Part shown: piece by piece, positions 55,679 to 64,000 of the stretch
Position numbering within the stretch: position 1 is the first letter of the stretch
Layout: the number at the start of each line of letters is the position of its first letter
Assembly (NCBI GenBank): GCA_001592805.2
Contig: CP051139.1
Coordinates: 2,790,001-2,854,000, forward strand
Source: Peltaster fructicola
Lineage: Eukaryota > Ascomycota > Dothideomycetes
Length of the DNA: 64,000 nucleotides
Direction of reading: 5' to 3'
Made by a program: the position numbers and the translations under genes
Notes under the pieces: generated by a model
Seen by the model: the letters and a program-made list of their open reading frames with translations, nothing else
The model's database searches: none
What the model was told of the DNA's origin: nothing

Positions 55679-57667
55679 TCAGGCGTCAGGGATGTGCTGC
55701 CGGGACAACTGTATGCCTGAAGGACTTCCGTTATTGCTCGTGATGACTTCCTTCTGATACAAGAGCTCGTTTGATTTGCCCTGCTCGTCCTTGGACAGCA
55801 CCTGTGAGGCACGTATCCGCCTTACCTCGCGTTCTGCAACGACAGATCGTGCGAGGTTAGCCAGGCCGGTGGCTCCCACCCGCTCGGTGAGGACAGGGTG
55901 CTGAACGAGAATCGATAGCAGGGGAAAAGGCAGCGAGAAGAGTACGCTGCTGATCAATCGTGCAAGCGCGGAAGGACCTCCGAGCTCGCCAAAGCGAATT
56001 CGTGACAGTCTTGGATCGTTGATTGATCGAGACGAGCGATGTGTCACGGATCGCTCCTGTGCAGCTGGGCCCTCCGCGAGGGCTTCTGGCAATCTAGCCA
56101 GCTCTTTCAGGTCAGGCGCAGAAGTGTCGATGAAAAGATCACGAGGTAGCGAAGCAGCCATGAAATCCATGATGGAATAAAGAAGCTGTGTAGCCGCTGG
56201 ATCGTGGACAGGCGAGCTGGCACCATTGACGTGGTTGCCGTTCATACCCGCGGCATGTCCTTGGGTCCAGCTCTGGTGCAGACCACCCTCGAGTGCATAC
56301 TCAAGTGCGATATGCAAGTTATCCCAAGCTAGCAACGTGCTTGAAATCTCGACGCCGCGTTGCGATACTGGGAGTAGGCTGAGGAACTGTCCAGCCTCAA
56401 CATATGCTAGAGCATACCGCAAGCGAGCGCTGTTGTTGTCACCCGGGACCTTGAGTGGTACGTCTGAGGCATCACCAAGTAGACTGCAGACGTAAAGCCA
56501 ACTCAAAGCTTCCTGAAAGGCACGCAAATCGTGCCACTTACCAGAAAGCATAACATCGATCTGTGTCGTTCCAGGATTTCCAGCGATGAGCCTGTAGAGA
56601 GGTAGTGATCTAGCCAGCACAACTTTGTGTCCAGCGACGCTAGTAGAGCTATGATCGTTCTCCAGAGTCATCTGCAGACTCACATCTGAGAAATCCTCTG
56701 ACGCAAACAGAGCGGAGATGTGATGGCCCAAAGCCACTGTATTGTCTAGAGCATTCCGAGCAGAGGATGGAGTGGAGTACAAGAAAGGCTGAAGGCCCGG
56801 TGGCGCTGAGAAGTCGTGGCTGTCGTTCATATGTCTACCATTAACCGAACGAGCATGACCAGCATATGAACGCGATGCAGCATCAGGGTGGAAGCTTGAA
56901 TCGCGTGAGTCGCGAGGATTGTGTGTCAGGAAAGCCTGGTGCGGCGGTGTGGAAGTTACGTGGTCGTAAGTGTTGCTGTAATTGTGATAGGGTTCGGAGA
57001 GGTGATGCGCATGGCTTGGTGGCATGAAGACAGATGCATGAGGCGAATGGTGCTGCACTTGCCGCGGTGGAGTGAAGACGTTGTAAGCTGGCGGTACAGG
57101 AGAAGGATTGTTCGAGCTATCGCTGCCAAAGACAATGCGAGCTGCTCCAGCCTTTGCAGTTTGTGTTCCGGTGATGAATCCTTGCGAACCTGCTGGACTT
57201 GATTCAGAGCCGGCGGTCTGCGGTGTGGGATGACCATTAGATGGTACAAAGTCAGGAGGTAGTTGAGTCCTGAGCTGAGTTGGTCTCCTCAATGTGCTCG
57301 GCTCATGTGCAGCAACCACAGGCTCGCCGCTGGATGCTGGTGTTGCCATGCCGCTATTTGGAGCGGATGCTGCGTGCACGCCATTGCTCTCATCGTCCCG
57401 CTCAGTGTTCTCGCTGACCACTGTGACCTTGCTCGGTTCTGGTGTATCCACTTGTGTCTTCTGCGCCTGTGACTCCTTCGACTCACCATTGACATTTCCT
57501 TTTACTGTCGGTCCCGGTTGTCCATTTGTCTTGCTCTTACTCAGTGGCAGAGGTATCGCGACTCTTGCATAGTTCGGGGGGAGACGCTTTCGTCCATTGG
57601 GCTGCGTGGTCGAATCACTCGTTGTATTGCTAGTTGACATCGCTCGTTGAGTCCAGTTTGGCGGCAT
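55679..57667 (-). CDS. BTB/POZ-domain-like fungal protein
   Basis: Single-exon gene of 662 residues. Residues 1-300 are low complexity, rich in Ser, Pro, His and Asn. A BTB-like core begins near residue 310: HHISALFASEDFSDVSLQMT, VAGHKVVLARSLPLYRLIAG and ALSWLYVCSLLGD. A helical C-terminal region follows (LRYALAYVEAGQFLSLLPVS, LLYSIMDFMAASLPRDLFID, LARLISSVLFSLPFPLLSIL). BTB domains mediate dimerisation or Cullin-3 binding; the partner is unknown. ATG at codon 10 is an alternative start. Confidence 0.78.
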   Translation of the reverse strand: MPPNWTQRAMSTSNTTSDSTTQPNGRKRLPPNYARVAIPLPLSKSKTNGQPGPTVKGNVNGESKESQAQKTQVDTPEPSKVTVVSENTERDDESNGVHAASAPNSGMATPASSGEPVVAAHEPSTLRRPTQLRTQLPPDFVPSNGHPTPQTAGSESSPAGSQGFITGTQTAKAGAARIVFGSDSSNNPSPVPPAYNVFTPPRQVQHHSPHASVFMPPSHAHHLSEPYHNYSNTYDHVTSTPPHQAFLTHNPRDSRDSSFHPDAASRSYAGHARSVNGRHMNDSHDFSAPPGLQPFLYSTPSSARNALDNTVALGHHISALFASEDFSDVSLQMTLENDHSSTSVAGHKVVLARSLPLYRLIAGNPGTTQIDVMLSGKWHDLRAFQEALSWLYVCSLLGDASDVPLKVPGDNNSARLRYALAYVEAGQFLSLLPVSQRGVEISSTLLAWDNLHIALEYALEGGLHQSWTQGHAAGMNGNHVNGASSPVHDPAATQLLYSIMDFMAASLPRDLFIDTSAPDLKELARLPEALAEGPAAQERSVTHRSSRSINDPRLSRIRFGELGGPSALARLISSVLFSLPFPLLSILVQHPVLTERVGATGLANLARSVVAEREVRRIRASQVLSKDEQGKSNELLYQKEVITSNNGSPSGIQLSRQHIPDA

Positions 57668-58317
57668 TCGAGATTGGACACTTGCATGCGCAGGGTCAGG
57701 AAGGACATGCGGAAGCTCGAAATGATGGGCTGCTGAGCGAGATCAGCTTGGTGCAGGTGCTTGTCGATGGTCGAATGATCTCGATACGATTTCCCAATCG
57801 TTCGAGAGCTTCTTCAGCCTCGTGCGAGAGTCGCAGCAGTGCTGTGAAACCGTTGACGAAAAGACAAACGGCTTACTCACATCATGTAATTTGTTTCTAA
57901 AGTGGGGAGTCATGGACATTACGAATTAAAAACCGGCCGTGCGACCTCAGTCCTTCCATCCTACCACACGTCTCACGCGATATGAGTAGCCACCACGCAG
58001 CTGTGGGCATGCGCGTAGTCCAGCATTGACTGGATGCTCTTATCGAGCATGTGCTCTGGCATATCGGTTGGCAGACCTCACAACGAGGATTGTGACTTCC
58101 ACTACTGCGTGGCTCTCATCAAGGAGTAGCTGCGACAATGTCACGCGACAGCTGAGGAACACTGCTTCACACCTGCCTCAGTTCTGGTTGCCATTGTGGT
58201 AGGTCTAATCCCAGATCTGTCCAGCTCTTCAGCTGCAACACACTCGCGATCCTACTTATCCTCCCTACCACCTCTGTGAACCCCTGATCATTTATACATT
58301 CTAACCTGGGAATACTT
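57668..58317. other. 650-bp divergent intergenic region
   Basis: Promoter space between the BTB-like gene (-) and the unrecognised gene at 58318 (+). An open frame at 57634-57900 overlaps the BTB start antisense and is not supported. Confidence 0.45.
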
Positions 58318-59812
58318 ATGACGACGAGATCGAATCGCGTTCAGCGTAAGCGCAACGACCGCCGTCTTTGCGACTCTGATGGGATGGAGACCCTCGACGA
58401 CCACTCGACATGGCGACCATCACGTTTCATTGACCTAGACTGCTTCAAGACGCCTTCGAAACCATCAGGTGATTATGCTACCGAGAGTGTGCCGTCTTGA
58501 CTGATCGACTTCAGCGAATCCGTTTACCATACTCAGCAGCGGTACGACATCATCGACCAGCTCTATAGCACCGAAGCTAGGGCGCGAAGCACGACTACGT
58601 TCAGCTAAAGCACGTCGAACCGAAGAGATGAGAAAGCGCCGCGCCGGACAACGGCCGATAACGACGGACTGGATGCAGCCGCATGACAAGCAGAAAGTTA
58701 GCGCGATCAACGCGGCCAAGCCGGACAACAGCAGCATGGTTACAACGCAGTCTACCATGGATACAAACCGAGCGGTGTATTGTCCCTCGTCAGCCTTTCC
58801 ACGCACGACCACGTCCTCGGCAGCTGTCTCGCTGAGCTCTACCGAGATTCAGTCAGCTGCTGATGAGCATTTGCTACCACTTTGGAATACTCGGCCTGTA
58901 GATAGCCAAGGGACCAAGCCTGCACTTATATCTACGGACGCTTTCGATTGTGACAAGATCCTACGGTATGATCTACTCAAGAGTCTGCTGCTCGAGCGCG
59001 AGACTAGACCAAGCCTAACGAGATTGTTGCTCAGTCAGCCTTTCGAGGAAATGCTCTATCGGAAACACTCAAGGTTCTTCCCGGATGGCGTCCAGAGCAT
59101 GTTAAGGTTACGCTCACGATGGTCTCCACAACCTCAGCAGGCACACCAAATGCGTGCTTGTGATCACCCGACAGAGTTCGATCCATGGACGTGCAGAACA
59201 GAGACTGTTCAAGACCGCGAAGTTCTCTTGAGCGACATCCGCTGCAGTGTCGACAATGCAACGAACCTCTGGCGCATCCTCTCTTCAGCCGATACTAACA
59301 AGCGCAGTCTTCTGCATGCTCTGCAACAAACACAGCCATTGCCAGTCGTTCACAGAACAGATGCTGAACATTGCAAGGTCATACCAGAGCTCGACAGCAA
59401 AGAGATATCTTTCTGCCAGCCCAACACGCTCACAGACGACAACCGTACGAAGCAACAAGGACCAGCGGCTGCATTGCCCTCAGACGAGCCTTTGTGGAGC
59501 AATCTGATCAGCGCCATGCCTGCACATGCTGCAGCAGATTGTCTCAACGAACTCATGATGGATCACGATATTGTGCCGTACGAAGAAGCATACACATCGT
59601 CTGAGGAAGCCGCTGATACACCGATGCCACGATCGCCTGTCGATCTGAGTAATCCTATGACCCTGGCACATCAAGCTGTTCATATTCCAGACTCTGCTGA
59701 AAGCCAGGCGACAAGCACACAGGTCAATATTGACAGCGATGCCTCGGATCTTGAAGCTTCGATCTTCATGCTGTCCTCGCCGGTCAGCACATTCGCTGAC
59801 ATGCACGACTAG
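58318..59812 (+). CDS. hypothetical protein, mostly disordered
   Basis: Exons 58318-58468 and 58515-59812 give 482 residues. The donor is an unusual GTGATT, with TGACTGATCGACTTCAG at the 3' end; the join (KPSG to KPSANPF) is in phase. The N-terminus is basic (MTTRSNRVQRKRNDRRL, later RLRSAKARRTEEMRKRRAGQ) and could be a nuclear signal. The rest is polar and acidic towards the end, with a helical stretch (DKILRYDLLKSLLLERETRP, SLTRLLLSQPFEEMLYRKHS). I recognise no family. The stop TAG at 59810-59812 is followed in the same frame by 111 more open codons, so the true C-terminus may lie at 60148 (see next entry). Confidence 0.62.
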
Positions 59813-60148
59813 GAAGCGATAACGGCTCCGTTGCTTGACCGGGATGAGCAGCCATGGCTATGGTGTGACGATGAATACACAGAGCTCGGTATCAGCCTCG
59901 TGTTGGTACGGCCTGTATCGCCTGTTCTGGACGGGAAGAAGGTACACAGCGGTTTTGGCCGCGAAGCAGAGTCACCAATCAGTATTGAGAGCTTACATCA
60001 TGACGAAGACCATGCTCTCCAAAGCTTAAGTGCAGAAGCAGTCTCGTATGCTTCAGATCTGGCGACTGCGGTTCCCGAGGATGGTTCCGGTTGGCGATGG
60101 TATCAAATGGGTCATTTGGGACGAGCCAACAATAATCAGTGTAGGTAG
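59813..60148 (+). other. in-frame open extension after the TAG; possible last exon
   Basis: Directly after TAG 59810-59812 the same frame stays open for 111 codons to TAG 60146-60148, with protein-like composition (DRDEQPWLWCDDEYTELGIS, SGWRWYQMGHLGRANN). The bases before the TAG (CGCTGACATGCACGACTAG) look like a branch point plus 3' splice site. An intron from GTCAAT at 59723 to 59812 (90 nt, phase 0) would join the parts in frame. Stop-codon readthrough or a recent nonsense mutation are alternatives. Confidence 0.4.
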
Positions 60149-60436
60149 TGGCGCAGCCTTCACGCCCGAGGAGGTCGTAGGTGATTTGTAACTCACGCGG
60201 CTGTCACAACGTCTGCACGACGATCCTAGGAACCATGAACAGAGCTGTAAACACAAAGTGGCGCATGCTCTTAGTAGATAGAAACTACTTCAGCTTGTGC
60301 TTGGTCGTGGTACCTGAACTTGACCGATCGGCATCGCGTGACGTAACGGGGCCTGACGTTCCGACATCCATGCCAGTACCGACAACATACTTGAACACGA
60401 GCAGACGACCATCCTCGGCAGAACCGCGTTGTTCAG

Positions 60437-63400
60437 ATGTTGCTTGTCCACCAGGCCGGCAGTGTGAAGGTCGGCGAGGTACACAGTATTACGATCGCTG
60501 TTACTACATGACACTGACTATCGTGGCAGCTCGTCCGATATACGGTCACCTATACTCCAAGCCATGACCGCATATTACCCACGCCAGAACACCTTCACGT
60601 GAAGATCAAGAACACATGTGCGATCCCTCTACGCGCAGCATGGATTCATGGACCTTATGCGCTGCACGTCAGCACCTATCCCTCTACCTTCAATCCGCAT
60701 CATAAGGTCGAACAGCCCCAAAAAGATGGTATACCACAATATGAGTCTATGCTCAAGGCAGGTGGCAGCTGGCTGGCTACTCTCAAGGTACCTGAGGATA
60801 TCAGAGAGACCGGCGCAGACCTTGGTCGACCAAGGACCGCCTCGTCCACACAACACGACTCTGACGAGCCACCACGGAAGTCTGCAACTTGGATAATCGA
60901 GATTACATCACAAATATTGTTCTCAAATTCCGCCAGTGTTGAGTTTGAAGTCTTGATCGGTCGGGACGAGAGGAGTCTGGACTTAGGCTTTGCTGCAGTC
61001 GCTGGTCACGGGCATGGCGGACCAGGACGTGTACAAGACCTGCATGCCAATCATGCGCATTCTGCAAAGCGTCGCAACAGACAGACTGCCGGAGTATATT
61101 CCAAGGCTATTCAGCTGGTGGTTGAGGATACCGAGACACTGTGGAACAAGCCTGCTCTGCCAACATGGGAACACGATGACAAGCCACAACAAGACGACGC
61201 AATTGGAGATTCGAACTTCACCCAGAAGAAGAAGAACTCGAGGAAACAGAAGAAGATACATCTCGTCGTACTGACACATGGTCTTCACAGCAACACAGGC
61301 GCTGATATGCTCTTCCTCAAGGAAAGCATAGACGCAACTGTCAAGGAGGCACGCGAAGAGACGAAGCGACGAAAGAGTAGCTACCGCGACGACAAAGTAC
61401 CTCCAATGCAAAACACCAATGGTGACAACACTGAGAAAGGTGCATCGACCGCTCCACTCACGGGTGGCCAAGAGGATCTTGACCCGGATGACGATGATGA
61501 GGAACAGACGATTGTTCGTGGGTTTACTGGCAATACGATCAAGACTGAGAACGGCATCCAATATCTCGGAAAGAGGCTTGCTAAGTATATCCTCAAGATG
61601 ACATATCCGGATCAGCCTTTCGTTCCCGTTAAGAAGAGCTTCGCCCGGTCGTTCACAGATAGCTTTAGATCACAAGCTCAGAAATCTGATCGAGACGGCG
61701 CACCAGCACACCTTGGCAGCAGCGTACATCTCCAGGAGGATAAGCAGGAAGAAATCGAGGACCGCGCCTACAAATTCACAAGCATATCCTTCATCGGACA
61801 CAGTCTAGGAGGCCTCATCCAGACCTATGCGATAGCATACATCCAAAAGCATAGTCCGACATTCTTCGATGTCATCGAACCCGTCAACTTTGTCACAATG
61901 GCTGCACCGATGCTCGGACTGAGCAATGAAAATCCGATGTATGTCAAATTCGCTCTTGACTTCGGTCTCGTTGGACGTACTGGACAGGACTTGGGCCTTA
62001 CCTGGCGACCACCGCATCTTGCGAAGGGTGGCTGGAATGCTCTGCTAGCTGGACTGAGCGCAGGCTCCAATCATAAGGAGGAGAAGCAGGAAGATCCCAC
62101 GGCCAAACCGTTGCTGCGCATCTTGCCTACTGGTCCTGCCCACCACGTATTACGGAAGTTCAGAAATCGCACACTGTACAGCAACGTAGTCAACGATGGC
62201 ATTGTACCTCTGCGGACCAGCTGTCTTCTATTTCTTGACTGGCGCGGTCTTGGCAAGGTCGAAAAGGCAAGACGAGAGAATGGTCTGATCGGTACAATGG
62301 CAGAATGGGGCTGGGCTGAGCTCACAGGTGCTAATCAGTCGACCATTGCTCCTAATGTGATTTCAGAACGCTACAGTATGGAACGCGAGGACGATGAGGA
62401 CGACAACCAGCATGTACGAGACGGCGAGGGTGACAAAGTGCCACAGCCAGGCGAGGACGAGACTACTGAAGACAACAAGAAGCTTACACAGCGGTTGAGC
62501 TTTAACGCAGAGGACGCACGAGGTCAGCCCAGCATTGCACCAAATGAAAAGGAGCCCGAGAAGGGAATGCTAGACACATTTCTAGGTTTTCTGGGCGTAA
62601 GTCCAGGGACGTCCCACAACGCATCTCCGAGGTCACAGTCACCTCAGAGCCGATCGAGTAGGAAGCAGATCAAAGCACTGAGACGGGCGCAGACCGTCAA
62701 GCCTGGCGAGGATGAACTGCCAGAGGACATTGCCCTTGGCATGGAGGGTACTACTGACAATCCTACCATGCGACCGCATTTACATCAACATCACACAGGT
62801 CAGACTTCAAAACGTCCAGCTGCCAGTAAGGGAACCAGCTACACCGACGACGAAGTTGATATGCTGCAAGCACCGCCAAAGACATCGATCTTTGAGTCTG
62901 CAGGTGATATCTTGCATCCACCTCTTCCTAGCACACAATGGATAACGGACCCCAGTGCGAGAGCACGAACGATCTTTCACGACCGAGTCTATCATCCAGA
63001 TGACATTCCACCTCCACCAGTTCGAAAGCACAGCTCTCGACTCATGCGGTCGATCTCCGGTGACAATGTCAATAGACAGAATCAAGACGGAACTCCACAG
63101 GGCGGCGACTCTGGCGGCATGAAGATAGAGGAGAAGATTGCGAGAGCATATCACCGTGATCTGAGTTGGCGGAAAGTGCTGGTCCGACTTGAACCAGATG
63201 CGCACAACAACATGATTGTGCGACGCATGTTTGCAAATGCGTACGGCTGGCCAGTAATCAAGCATGTCTGCGATACCCACTTTGCAAACACTTGGGCTGC
63301 ACAGACGAGAGATGAGGACGAGCCCGCCAGGGAGCGGGCACTCCCTGCAGATGCTGCTGTCGATCCTAGCCGTGGCGAAGAGGTGCAAGGCCAAACCGAG

Positions 63401-63940
63401 AAGAAACCACAAGATATCCAGCAAGACGAGATGCGTACTGCCGAGCCGGAGTTGCCAGATCTCAAGCACTGCCCGAGCAACGACAATATGCGTCGCCCTG
63501 GCCACATCGATCGTACAGGCAGTGTCGAATGGAGTGATACCTACCTTGAGGGTTCGGACGATGACAACAGTGATGTCGATGAGCGTGGTTTCGTACAGAG
63601 GCTGATCAACCCACACATGAAGAAGGTTCACAAACCCACGAGCACTCCTCACGAAGTTTCGCGGCCAACCGCAGCATATACCGACGGGCATCGAGGACTA
63701 GCTCCATCGTCACCTACCTCGACCAGGTCACAGGTAGTGCCTGCAAGTCCACCTGTAGCCGGCCTTACGGGCAGCCAAGAGAGCCCACTGCGCACCAGCG
63801 GAGAGCATAAGGCAGCTATACCACAGTCTGTGCTGAGGACTACTGAAGTTGGTCTGCGAAAGAGCTTGGAGAGTCATGTTTCGCAAGATCAGAACCTGGT
63901 AGTGGACGAGCCCGTCACGATCAAAAAGCCTGATGTGTAA
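60437..63940 (+). CDS. DUF676 (ROG1-family) putative lipase/serine esterase
   Basis: Large protein of 1150 residues, exons 60437-60478 and 60530-63940. The first exon has only 14 codons (MLLVHQAGSVKVGE), but it restores the family's N-terminus with LVRYTVTYTPSHDRILPTPE. After this beta-sandwich-like region (~residues 1-190), the alpha/beta-hydrolase core has the oxyanion segment LVVLTHGLHSNTGADM (~260), the nucleophile elbow ISFIGHSLGGLIQTY (Ser ~437) and the acid-residue region VNDGIVPLRTSCLLFLDW (~567). The conserved His probably lies in PDAHNNMIVRRMFANAYGWP near residue 905. Long acidic and disordered inserts separate the core from this block and form the tail. Relatives include yeast ROG1, a lipase. 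TGACGTAA at 60339-60346 is a possible bZIP site. Confidence 0.88.
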
Positions 63941-64000
63941 GATGTACGCTCATATAGTATATACCGATGTAGAAGCAGAGTTGTCTTGATTACACTATCA

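Overview
This window is nuclear DNA from a filamentous ascomycete (Pezizomycotina, possibly Dothideomycetes; the class is only an inference). The genes have short introns, mostly 44-55 nt, with GTRNGT donors and CTRAC/CTGAC branch points. They include separate FAS1 and FAS2 subunits arranged head to head, a CON7-type zinc-finger regulator, DUF3292 and DUF1996 proteins, BRL1/BRR6 and a fungal riboflavin synthase. I see no bacterial genes, transposons, tRNA or rRNA genes, CRISPR arrays or viral genes. I rebuilt exon structures by hand from splice signals, reading-frame phase and the expected protein families.

Layout. 1-2127: 3' part of a DBP2/p68 DEAD-box helicase with an unusually long intron. 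2128-6468: 4.3 kb without a recognisable gene; its last ~1.8 kb is almost free of ATG on the + strand and looks like a very long 5' leader of the next gene. 6469-7861: CON7-like C2H2 transcription factor. 7862-10695: a second gene-poor stretch. 10696-22040: kinesin (-), PPR protein (+), NAD(P)-binding reductase-like protein (-), a small acidic nuclear protein in four exons, a DUF3292 membrane protein, and a 73-residue protein in three small exons behind a CRE and a TATA box. 22041-24371: TFIIIB subunit BRF1. 24601-37776: FAS2 (-) and FAS1 (+), diverging from a shared 1.2-kb promoter. 37874-44372: GCIP-like protein, ARP6, an armadillo-like protein, DPM3 and BRL1/BRR6. 45322-55324: sugar transporter, mitochondrial ribosomal protein, riboflavin synthase, a CoA-transferase, two short-chain dehydrogenases and a secreted DUF1996 protein. 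55679-63940: BTB-like protein, an unrecognised protein and a DUF676 lipase.

How the genes work together. The only clear functional unit is the FAS pair, which encodes the two subunits of the cytosolic alpha6-beta6 fatty acid synthase. The rest is mostly housekeeping: Pol III transcription, SWR1 chromatin remodelling, dolichol-phosphate mannose synthesis, nuclear envelope and riboflavin. No biosynthetic cluster or defence system is visible. The least ordinary signals are the ATG-depleted leader of the CON7-like gene, the long conserved-position intron of DBP2, several tandem 3' splice sites, and an open frame continuing past the stop codon at 59810-59812.
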